Assembly: GCA_947174015.1 (NCBI GenBank)
Contig: CAMWHJ010000003.1
Location: 18,522 to 82,521 of the forward strand
Source of the DNA: an uncultured Lachnospiraceae bacterium
Lineage (GTDB): Bacteria; Bacillota; Clostridia; Lachnospirales; Lachnospiraceae
Length of the DNA: 64,000 nucleotides
Direction: 5' to 3'
In this document: positions 50,986 to 59,594 of the stretch, in pieces
How the letters are laid out: every line of letters begins with the position of its first letter
How positions within the stretch are numbered: position 1 is the stretch's first letter
Made by a program: the position numbers and the translations under genes
Notes under the pieces: generated by a model
What the model was told of the DNA's origin: nothing
The model's input: only the letters and a program-made list of their open reading frames with translations
Databases searched by the model: none

Positions 50986-51812
50986 TCAAGAAACCTTGAA
51001 CATATTGCCGTTGTTGTCATTTTCTATGTCTTTGCTTACATTCCGCACAGCATCCAGCTTGTCCATCTCATCACGCATACGTTTTTCGTCCACATGGTTA
51101 TAAACTTTCATGGTAAGTGCCAGATTTTGGTGTCCCATAATCTCCTGTAAGGTTCTCTGATCCATACCCTTTTCTGCCATACGGGTGCAAGCAGTGTGCC
51201 GGAGTATGTGGGTAGAAATGTTCGGCAATAGTTCCGGTTCGGTATCTGTCTTAATGGCATTTGCAATCTTTCTAGCATTGCACTCATACACAATACGATG
51301 AATCAGCAAATCCAATCTCCCAGCATTTAGTAGCTGTCCATCCTCTCTCAGAAATACAAAACCACTATGACCATCTACGGTATGGTTTTCCAATAAGCCA
51401 GCTTTTTGCATCTGTTTTTTCTGCATTTTCAATGCCTGCAATACTCGCATACTTAACGGAACCTTTCGGATGCTTTTGATGGTCTTTGGATCTGTTACCT
51501 GAAAACGCCTCTCATCATTTTCATCCAACTCATAGATAAGCTGATGGTCAATCTTAATGAAGCGCTTATGAAAATCCACATCTGACCAAGTCAAACCAAT
51601 ACTCTCTCCGCAGCGGCACCCCGTCTCAAAAAAGAATACGAACAGATTATAATACCAATTTAATTCCTGACTGTGTTCTACAAGTATCTCGCCGCTTCTT
51701 CTACGGATAGGGTGTATTTTTGCCAGAGGGGAATTTCTTCTGGAGCAGTTTTTCTTCCACTGCTTGTATCTGCTTTGTTTGTTAATGGAATTATTTTGTC
51801 TTCTTTGCTCAT
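50986..51812 (-). pseudogene. Deletion-fused Tn916-type excisionase N-terminus and tyrosine integrase C-terminus
   Basis: RBS GAGGAGAG then MSKEDKIIPLTNKADTSSGRKTAPEEIPLWQKYTLSVEEAARYL-stop (51678..51812, Xis-like N-terminus). Then in a shifted frame VEHSQELNWYYNLFVFFFETGCRCGESIGLTWSDVDF...HILRHTACTRMAEKGMDQRTLQEIMGHQNLALTMKVYNHV (integrase catalytic core, to 50986). Confidence 0.8.
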
Positions 51813-51865
51813 GGTGTATCTCTCCTCAAACTTGATTTTCTTGTTGTTACGATATCTTGGCTGAT

Positions 51866-51880
51866 TTGAGGATACTATTT
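51866..51880 (+). repeat. 15-bp direct repeat, right copy (possible att remnant)
   Basis: TTGAGGATACTATTT, identical to 50759-50773. Confidence 0.5.
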
Positions 51881-51973
51881 TTGATGGGGTTTGAACAGTG
51901 CGTGAGATGGTGGTTTTGAGGAAGAAAATACCATGGGATGGTGGTTTTATACATTGCTACACCTATTACTACT

Positions 51974-52012
51974 AAAAGACAGGATAACCTCATTTTGAGG
52001 TCCCTGTCTTTT
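51974..52012 (-). terminator. Intrinsic terminator downstream of the Rpn-type gene
   Basis: AAAAGACAGG...CCTGTCTTTT stem with inner ACCTC/GAGGT pairing. Confidence 0.75.
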
Positions 52013-52045
52013 CTGTTTAATTAATATATCTTTTAATAATTCTTC

Positions 52046-52852
52046 TCAAACTGGTTGCAAAACCTTAACTGCTTTCACTTCCTCTACCGTCAAGCCTGAA
52101 CATTGTGCAATCTCTTCCAATGTTAATTTACCATTGTTTAATAGATTTTTTGCAATCTCTATTCGCTCTTCTCTCATTTCTTTTGCTACAATATCTTCTA
52201 CAATCTTACACATAAATCTTTGTCCCTCCTTGTCTGTCTTGAAATATCTGGCACGGTCTGCCAATTCTTTATAATTCATATCTTCCGGATTCGTACAACT
52301 GAAGTCATGCATCAGTTTTCCTAGTGGTGTGTTATCTTTAATTTGTCCATTCACATATATAATATGTGCATCATCTCCAAAAAGCTCCCCTGTTTCTTCA
52401 ATTCTTCTATCTATATGGTATATCGGCAAATTCCCTTTCAAAACATCACTTTCCGTAATAAAAATCACATAAATTTCCGGCAAATACTCTGTATCATCTC
52501 CTGGAAGAATGGCGTTAGCATCCATAATACTGCTATTATATCTTGCCCTCTTTGGTTTTGCCCCAGAAGATGCACGCTGTGTTTCCACATCATACTGTTT
52601 AGCTGCACGGTCAACTGCTGTCACATCCATTCGTATAGAACGCCCTTGTAAATTCTTTATACCTATCTGTGTGCGTGCTTTTTCTACCACCAGTTCATTA
52701 TCATTCATAATAATACGCAAAACCAGTTCAATGCCTTCCTTATAATCCTCAAAACACTTAGTCATGAAGTCATCATCAAAATAGCACATTTCTTGAATCC
52801 GATCTAAAATATATTGTCTTTTCTGTTCGCTGCTTTGTTTTTTATCTGCCAA
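52046..52852 (-). CDS. Rpn / PD-(D/E)XK nuclease family transposase-like protein
   Basis: DDDFMTKCFEDYKEGIELVLRIIMNDNELVVEKARTQIGIKNLQGRSIRMDVTAVD (D...DV core), C-terminal AKNLLNNGKLTLEEIAQCSGLTVEEVKAV. Confidence 0.85.
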   Translation of the reverse strand: MADKKQSSEQKRQYILDRIQEMCYFDDDFMTKCFEDYKEGIELVLRIIMNDNELVVEKARTQIGIKNLQGRSIRMDVTAVDRAAKQYDVETQRASSGAKPKRARYNSSIMDANAILPGDDTEYLPEIYVIFITESDVLKGNLPIYHIDRRIEETGELFGDDAHIIYVNGQIKDNTPLGKLMHDFSCTNPEDMNYKELADRARYFKTDKEGQRFMCKIVEDIVAKEMREERIEIAKNLLNNGKLTLEEIAQCSGLTVEEVKAVKVLQPV

Positions 52853-52945
52853 CTAATGCACCTACCTTTGTCCGTTTTCATTATCTTACCATGCAATGCC
52901 CAATAAGACAATGGAATTTTAAAATAAATGGAATCCACATTTTAA

Positions 52946-54085
52946 TCAAACACTTGTCACATAATCCAAAACCCCTATTGTATGTTCTCCGATATTTAGC
53001 ACGCCTTTTTTCCATTTATCATTTTCTGCTGGTAATTTATCCAAAACAAATGCAATGCTGTATTTTGCCCTTGTTGCTGCTACATAATATTTTTGTGGAC
53101 TTTTTAACACTTTTCCCTTAAGTAAAAAATCTTTAAAAGGTCCATTCGGAAATATTATTACTCGCTCAAATGTCATTCCTTTGCATTCACCAAAATTATA
53201 AGACAAATATATTCCTGTATCTGTCTTCTTATCATATCTCAATACAGTTGGTAAAAAATAATTATAATATTCTGACAAATCATCTTTTGCAATTAAAATC
53301 ACACCATCATGTTCTGTTAGATCTAACATTGAAGTAGACATATTATTTTCATTAGAATAAACTTCATTTGCAAAACTACATATTTTACCATTAAACCTTC
53401 TACTTACGAGGTTCTTCTTTATTTCAGCAATACCCTCACTAACCATCTTTTCAAAAAACATCCATATATTCGTTCCTGTCATTTTTTTATTTTTTGTAGA
53501 ATTATTTGTTTTAAAAGTTGCTTGCTTATTATCACCAACACAAGTTACCGAAACATCCGATTTCATTAAAATTTCAATAATATTCAAATCATAGCCCGCC
53601 ATATCTTGCACCTCATCAATAAAGATATGACTATATATTTCTTGAAGTCGATTTATGACTCTAGAATTGCTAATACTGTCTAAATATACTATTAACTCAC
53701 TTGCAAAATTCGAACGAATATCTCCATGTGAATTTATATATCTTCCTTTGGTCCCTTTCTTTCCATAATTAATTTTTCCATACATCTCACTAAAATCCAA
53801 AGATTTAATCTCGTTGATATCAAATAGAAAAGATTGATACGGCTTTATCAATTCTCCTAATAAAAAAGTATACCAACTCATAACATCAATTTTATTACTT
53901 AAAACACCCATATTTTGTTTCTTAATCTCAGTTTTAATCGCATCAATGCCCCTGTTTGTATAACTGAGTATGAGAACTCGCTTTATTTTCGTTTCCTTCT
54001 CTGTAACCTTCAAGGCACTTTCACATAAACTGTATGTCTTTCCTGCTCCTGCTGCTTCAATTTTAATTATATTGTTTGATTGCAT
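52946..54085 (-). CDS. UvrD/Rep-like superfamily 1 helicase, GajB-like
   Basis: IEAAGAGKTYSLCESAL (Walker A), HIFIDEVQDMAGYD (Walker B), VTCVGDNKQATF, GECKGMTFERVIIF, YYVAATRAKYSIAFV. Overlaps the OLD gene by 23 bp. Confidence 0.85.
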   Translation of the reverse strand: MQSNNIIKIEAAGAGKTYSLCESALKVTEKETKIKRVLILSYTNRGIDAIKTEIKKQNMGVLSNKIDVMSWYTFLLGELIKPYQSFLFDINEIKSLDFSEMYGKINYGKKGTKGRYINSHGDIRSNFASELIVYLDSISNSRVINRLQEIYSHIFIDEVQDMAGYDLNIIEILMKSDVSVTCVGDNKQATFKTNNSTKNKKMTGTNIWMFFEKMVSEGIAEIKKNLVSRRFNGKICSFANEVYSNENNMSTSMLDLTEHDGVILIAKDDLSEYYNYFLPTVLRYDKKTDTGIYLSYNFGECKGMTFERVIIFPNGPFKDFLLKGKVLKSPQKYYVAATRAKYSIAFVLDKLPAENDKWKKGVLNIGEHTIGVLDYVTSV

Positions 54086-55685
54086 TTTTAATATACTCCG
54101 GATAATTTATTTTTTCTGTACTATCAAAAACTCGTAATGCCCATTCAGCCTTATTATTTTTCATAAAATCCAAAACTGCCTGTTTCCCTTTAGATTTCAT
54201 GGAACCATTTTTAGATATTGCCTTCTTAAAAGTTTCTGTTGGCTCTCCATTTTCACAATTCACTGATAAAACACTTGGCTCAATTGTATTTAATGTCTCA
54301 TCTTCCTCATAGATAAACAGCAGATTGTCTTTGGTAAGATAATCGTTATATTTCTTTTTTATATGTTCATCTATATTTCCATCATTATCTGTCACAATAA
54401 CCACCTTTTTATTTAACATCGAAACAATATCACAATATCTTTTGAAAGCAAGCGAATCAACGACTATAATATCAATACCATCACTAATAGGAAGTTTTCC
54501 ATATTCATCCAAATATGCTCTTTGCATTATAAGCTCATCTGTCGGTCCTTCAACTAATATAACTTTTTCAGCTAATATAACTCTCAAAGTGTCATAACCA
54601 GGTAATTTCATGAAATACTTTTTTGTTTCTTCATTCAAATTTGACATTGGAAAAATCTCACCGCTGTTCATCAAATAAATTTTCCCTAAGTCTAATTTAT
54701 TCGCAACATAACTGCTATGTGTAGAAATAAAAACTTGTTTTCCTTCACTCTTAATCACATTTTTGATCAACTTAACCATATTAGTGAAAGATAAATTATT
54801 TTCTGGTTCTTCCATTAAAACAACATTTACCTGTTCTTTAGAATTTTTGATTGCCAATTCAATCTTAATAAAATTCTGCGTTCCAAATCCAACATTTTCA
54901 AACGGTATATCCTCCACCACAACCGACATCTGACGTTTCCATTCATCTACTCCATCTTCACGTAAATCAATCGTAATTCCCTTGTTATTCATTTGCACAT
55001 TTTCACGTACTGATTCATTTAATTGCTTAACAGCTCCATTTTCACGAAAAGAATGCCTACTTTTTCTATATGCAGTACTTAAATCCGTCTGCTCTTGTGA
55101 AGTCAAATAAGTAGTAATATTATCAGTCACAAAATGATCCATAACATATGAATAATCTTTTCTCGTTGTATCAATAACGCTTGCTTTTACTGGTGCAAAT
55201 CTAAAAGCTACCATGTCACCTTTGAAATATCGAAATGAAACAGAATACAGTTCAACTGGAATATCGTATACTTCCCCTGCTTTAAGCATTTGCTTATACG
55301 CATCCGCATATTCTTGATTAAGCGATAATTCCATTCTAATACCTGAACAATCTTCTCTTAATTCATTGTTTGTTCCTGCATACTTCTTATCGTCTAAATC
55401 CAGATATGCCTCTATGATAATTCGGGGTGGCTCCATAGGTTTACTTACAGTTTTTAATGATTCAATATACTGTTCTCTTTCTTTACAATTAAATATATTA
55501 GCTTTAATCTGTCTTTCAAATGCATAGCCATTTACTTTTCCTGTTGTCACAATAGATAAAGCCTCTAAAATTGTGCTTTTCCCAGAATCATTTTCCCCAA
55601 CAAAAATATTAATATCTTCATTCAAATTTATAACTGTATTTTCAATTGATTTATAATTTCTTATTAGCAATTTCCTTATTGTCAT
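54063..55685 (-). CDS. OLD-family ATPase-TOPRIM endonuclease, GajA-like
   Basis: LLIRNYKSIENTVINLNEDINIFVGENDSGKSTILEAL; VVLMEEPENNLS; VFISTHSSYVANKL; TOPRIM VILVEGPTDELIMQRAYLDEYG and IVTDNDGNID. Confidence 0.88.
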   Translation of the reverse strand: MTIRKLLIRNYKSIENTVINLNEDINIFVGENDSGKSTILEALSIVTTGKVNGYAFERQIKANIFNCKEREQYIESLKTVSKPMEPPRIIIEAYLDLDDKKYAGTNNELREDCSGIRMELSLNQEYADAYKQMLKAGEVYDIPVELYSVSFRYFKGDMVAFRFAPVKASVIDTTRKDYSYVMDHFVTDNITTYLTSQEQTDLSTAYRKSRHSFRENGAVKQLNESVRENVQMNNKGITIDLREDGVDEWKRQMSVVVEDIPFENVGFGTQNFIKIELAIKNSKEQVNVVLMEEPENNLSFTNMVKLIKNVIKSEGKQVFISTHSSYVANKLDLGKIYLMNSGEIFPMSNLNEETKKYFMKLPGYDTLRVILAEKVILVEGPTDELIMQRAYLDEYGKLPISDGIDIIVVDSLAFKRYCDIVSMLNKKVVIVTDNDGNIDEHIKKKYNDYLTKDNLLFIYEEDETLNTIEPSVLSVNCENGEPTETFKKAISKNGSMKSKGKQAVLDFMKNNKAEWALRVFDSTEKINYPEYIKNAIKQYN

Positions 55686-55762
55686 TTTAAACCCTTACCT
55701 TTCCTCGACTAAATTAAACCAGTAAACAATACTCTTAGCTGGTAAAATCTCAAAAATTTCTA

Positions 55763-58700
55763 TTATAACTCCCTCTTGGTCCCATATGATGCATTCTCTG
55801 CCACCATTGACAACTCCTCTGGAACATCATAAACATAAGCATTTGTTACCTTCTCTCCCTCTCTCAAACACTTATACACTTCTTCTGTAAAAATTCCCAA
55901 CACTTCTTTCTTAATCTCATCATTGGATAGCAACAGCGAGAAAAAGTCCTTATTCTGCTCCAATCCTTCTATCAGTGCATCATCAATATTATCAAAATAA
56001 GCAAATTCAAAATCCTTTACAGTATTATTTTTTGCACTGGTCTTTAGCTTGTCGGACTTCATCATAATATCTTTAAGCTGTAGCATTGCCTTGACTGTAA
56101 AATCTTCATCATATTCTTTCCCTGTCTTGCTATTTATCTCTGCAATAATCTGAGAAAGACGTTCCATCTTTTCATCACTAAGTACAAATTTATCGGCAGT
56201 TGGCAATTTAACAAAAGGATTAGAAACCAAATCGGAGGTATTATGTTCTTCGCTCTTTCTCTGTACAAATTTGGTTGCCCGAATTTTCCCATCCAAATTG
56301 TAACCACCACCAGGATGTTTAATATTGATATACGACAACAAGCAATTGATAAAATTATATTTCTTATGTAATTCCGTATCTTCAAAACAGGAAACCTGCA
56401 ACAAAAACTCATAAAACCGCACAAAATTACGAAATAGTAATACAATATTTCTTTGTTCTTCTTCACTGTACTGCTCTATCATTTTCTTTGCTTTTTTGAA
56501 ATAGAATGTCATCTTCTGCTTGTCTTTGCCATTCTGCTCTGGCTTGTAGAATAAATCATTCATTGCATCCACATCAAATGGTTCAATGACCATATATGCA
56601 TCAATTCTGGTTTCCAAATCATATACAGATGTTGGGGTAACAGAATTTGCCAGCAAAGTTGTTGTGTAATATGGAGCAAATGCCTCCTCTATATCTTCAT
56701 AAGAATTGACAAAATCAAGGATAAACGTCTTTTTGTCATAAGGCGGACAAATTCTGTTTAATCTCGATAAAGTCTGAACCGCTGAAACCTTTCTAAGTTT
56801 TTTCAGTACATACATGGCACAGAGTTTCGGCTGGTCAAAACCTGTCTGATATTTGTTTGCCACCAACAATACCTGATAATCATCCCTGTCAAATTCTCTT
56901 GTAAGCTTATCTTCGGAAAATCCATTCATATTACTTTCCGTATAAACCTTTTCTTCATTATCTTCCTTTATCTCCACTTTTCCGGAAAATGCTACTAAAG
57001 CGTGGATATTTGTGTACCCTTTCCTCTGAACATATTCATCAAATGCCAGCCTGTATCTGACCGCCTCCTCTCTCGAACTTGTAACTACCATCGCTTTTGC
57101 CATTCCGTTTAATTCCTGCATAACAGTTGTTCTAAAATGCTCTATGATAATTTCCACACGCTGTCCAATATTTACTTCATGTAGAGTTACAAACCGTGCA
57201 ATCTGCTTTTTTGCATCCGATGTTTTACATTTCGGATCTTCCTCTATTTCTTTATTAATTTGATAATATGTCTCATATCTTGTGAAATTCTGCAATACAT
57301 CTAATATGAATCCTTCTTCTATCGCCTGTTTCATAGAATAAATGTGAAATGCCTCACGCTGCCCCTTTTTATTAATCCTGCCAAACAACTGTAAAGTTGT
57401 TGGTTTTGGAGTCGCTGTAAATGCGAACATAGAAACATTGCTCTGTTTCCCATGCCTGACAATCTCATCTACAATCATTTCCTCAGAATCCATATATTCC
57501 TGTTCCCCTGCACCAAGTGACTTTGTAACTGCAGCCATATCCTTTCCAGCAGTGGAAGAATGAGCCTCGTCAATAATGACGGCAAACTTCTTTTCCTTTA
57601 ATCCTGCCACACTGTCTACAATATAAGGAAATTTCTGAATAGTAGTAGCAATGATTTTGGTATTTCCATTTAAAGCATGTTCTAAATCAACAGAATTGCA
57701 TTTTTCATCCATTACACGAATTAATCCCGCTTTATGTTCCATTCCCATAATGGCTGCCTGTAGCTGCCTATCCACTACAACTCGGTCTGTAACAATAATC
57801 ACATTGTCATAAATTATTTTGTTGTTTGTATCATGTAAAGAGGATAATCTATAAGCAAGCCATGCAATGGAGTTTGTCTTTCCCGAACCTGCACTATGCT
57901 GTATCAAATAATTCTGTGATGTTTTATTAATCAACACATCCTCTATCAACTGACGAATAACATCAAGCTGATGATATCGAGGGAAAATCAAAGTCTCCTT
58001 CTGTTTTTTCTTTCCACTATCTTCGTCCTTCTCCTCTTTTATTTCTAAGAAAACAAATCTCCCCAGCAAATCTAATAATGTCTCTTTTGTCAAAATATCT
58101 TCCCATATATAGGAAACACTAAATTTATCCTCATAAATTGGGTTTCCTGCTCCGGAATTTACGCCTTCTCCATTTCCCATATTAAAAGGCAGAAAATTTG
58201 TTGTATCCCTTGTCAATCTGGTAGTCATATAGACCTCTTCTAAATCCATCGCAAAATTCACAAGACATCCAGCTTTAAAAAGAAATAATCTCGTCTTTGG
58301 ACTTCTTTCTTTCCGATACTGATATATAGCATCTTCATAGGATTGTCCAGCCGCATTACACTTTAACTCAAAAGACATAATAGCAAGACCATTGAGGAAA
58401 ACAACAAGGTCAACTCGCTCTTTATCACTCGCCCATACCTCCTCCATCACTGAAAAAATATTTTTCTGACATTTATCCACCAAATCCTGATTAAATGTAG
58501 TAGCAGGTATCGTATACATCAATTCCAATTTTTGATTAGAAATTTCAATACCATGTTTTAATACAGAAATCAGACAACTTCCCTTTTTTGTCATCTCTGA
58601 ATTAATATAATTAACAAGAGTCTCCTCTAAATCATCTTTATACACTTTCCGCAAAGCATCCATTGCATCAGGCTGTGTATTATTTAAAAATTCAAATAAC

Positions 58701-58825
58701 ATCTCCCTGTCCATGGCAAAAAGGCGATCATACCTTTTAGCACTTCGTACCACATAACCGTTATCCTTTTCCAAACGTTCTATTATGTATTTCTGGTATT
58801 CTTTTTCGGATAATATGTTGTTCAT
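55763..58825 (-). CDS. hsdR: Type I restriction endonuclease subunit R
   Basis: N-terminal nuclease region DLVVFLNGLAIMSFELKCNAAG; YLIQHSAGSGKTNSIAWLAYRL, AVIIDEAHSSTAGK, MFAFTATPKPTTL, VLLVANKYQTGFDQPKLCAMYVLKKL. Confidence 0.95.
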   Translation of the reverse strand: MNNILSEKEYQKYIIERLEKDNGYVVRSAKRYDRLFAMDREMLFEFLNNTQPDAMDALRKVYKDDLEETLVNYINSEMTKKGSCLISVLKHGIEISNQKLELMYTIPATTFNQDLVDKCQKNIFSVMEEVWASDKERVDLVVFLNGLAIMSFELKCNAAGQSYEDAIYQYRKERSPKTRLFLFKAGCLVNFAMDLEEVYMTTRLTRDTTNFLPFNMGNGEGVNSGAGNPIYEDKFSVSYIWEDILTKETLLDLLGRFVFLEIKEEKDEDSGKKKQKETLIFPRYHQLDVIRQLIEDVLINKTSQNYLIQHSAGSGKTNSIAWLAYRLSSLHDTNNKIIYDNVIIVTDRVVVDRQLQAAIMGMEHKAGLIRVMDEKCNSVDLEHALNGNTKIIATTIQKFPYIVDSVAGLKEKKFAVIIDEAHSSTAGKDMAAVTKSLGAGEQEYMDSEEMIVDEIVRHGKQSNVSMFAFTATPKPTTLQLFGRINKKGQREAFHIYSMKQAIEEGFILDVLQNFTRYETYYQINKEIEEDPKCKTSDAKKQIARFVTLHEVNIGQRVEIIIEHFRTTVMQELNGMAKAMVVTSSREEAVRYRLAFDEYVQRKGYTNIHALVAFSGKVEIKEDNEEKVYTESNMNGFSEDKLTREFDRDDYQVLLVANKYQTGFDQPKLCAMYVLKKLRKVSAVQTLSRLNRICPPYDKKTFILDFVNSYEDIEEAFAPYYTTTLLANSVTPTSVYDLETRIDAYMVIEPFDVDAMNDLFYKPEQNGKDKQKMTFYFKKAKKMIEQYSEEEQRNIVLLFRNFVRFYEFLLQVSCFEDTELHKKYNFINCLLSYINIKHPGGGYNLDGKIRATKFVQRKSEEHNTSDLVSNPFVKLPTADKFVLSDEKMERLSQIIAEINSKTGKEYDEDFTVKAMLQLKDIMMKSDKLKTSAKNNTVKDFEFAYFDNIDDALIEGLEQNKDFFSLLLSNDEIKKEVLGIFTEEVYKCLREGEKVTNAYVYDVPEELSMVAENASYGTKREL

Positions 58826-58838
58826 TACTGAGCTCCTT

Positions 58839-59594
58839 TTATAGATTCTTAAGTCTTTTTATAAGTTGTCCCGCAAATAGTAATGCAATATGATCACATG
58901 TATACTTCTTTGAATCAATAGCCTGTATGTTTGCAACAGATGGATATTTTTCTTGTAATTGTTCAAGAGATATATTGTGTAAAATAGGAAGAATTAATTT
59001 CTGCCCATTTCTATTTTGCCTATTTAAAAACTCTACCAGTTCTCTCTCTGTCCACTCTCTATCAAAAAAATTCTCTGATATAACAATAATTGCAAATTCA
59101 GCTCTTTTTGTTCCATTTAAAATTTTTTCCTTCCAATTATCACCCCATTCAAGAGATTCCTTATCATAAAAAATATGTATTCCAAGTTTACTCAGTGATT
59201 GATAAAGTTTCTCCACCAACTCTTCCTTATCCTTACTTGCATGAGAAATAAAAAGATCATATTCTGGCAATTGCTTTGCCTGATATGCTGGAACACTTAC
59301 TTCTTTAATTCCATTCATTTTATCTAAAAACTTTCTATCATTTTGTATGCTAATCAAACATGCTACAATTTCATCATATGCATTTAATCCGCGTTGGAAC
59401 AATAATACTCTAATTCTTTCTCCTAAAGCATGCTTTTTAAGATAATTATTGTAAAATATTTCCACATCATTCATCCAAATCTCACTAGGAAGATTATACT
59501 CTGCCAAGCTCATACCTGATGGTGCAACATTGACTGGCGATTTTACATTTTTAGTTCTTTCTAAAAGTATCTTCAATTCTTCCTCAAAATTCAT
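58839..59594 (-). CDS. TIR-domain protein embedded in the type I R-M operon
   Basis: YDLFISHASKDKEELVEKLYQSLSKLGIHIFYDKESLEWGDNWKEKILNGTKRAEFAIIVISENFFDREWTERELVEFLNRQ is a TIR fold with the Glu-containing WTxxEL motif; about 110-aa N-terminal helical region. Confidence 0.88.
   Translation of the reverse strand: MNFEEELKILLERTKNVKSPVNVAPSGMSLAEYNLPSEIWMNDVEIFYNNYLKKHALGERIRVLLFQRGLNAYDEIVACLISIQNDRKFLDKMNGIKEVSVPAYQAKQLPEYDLFISHASKDKEELVEKLYQSLSKLGIHIFYDKESLEWGDNWKEKILNGTKRAEFAIIVISENFFDREWTERELVEFLNRQNRNGQKLILPILHNISLEQLQEKYPSVANIQAIDSKKYTCDHIALLFAGQLIKRLKNL

Noticed and set aside
55680-55790. Short open frame ...EGVIIEIFEILPAKSIVYWFNLVEER between hsdR and the OLD gene
   Set aside because: About 30-40 codons overlapping the hsdR end, no start with RBS; could occur by chance in AT-rich DNA. 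Worth a blastp only if hsdR homologues have longer C-termini.
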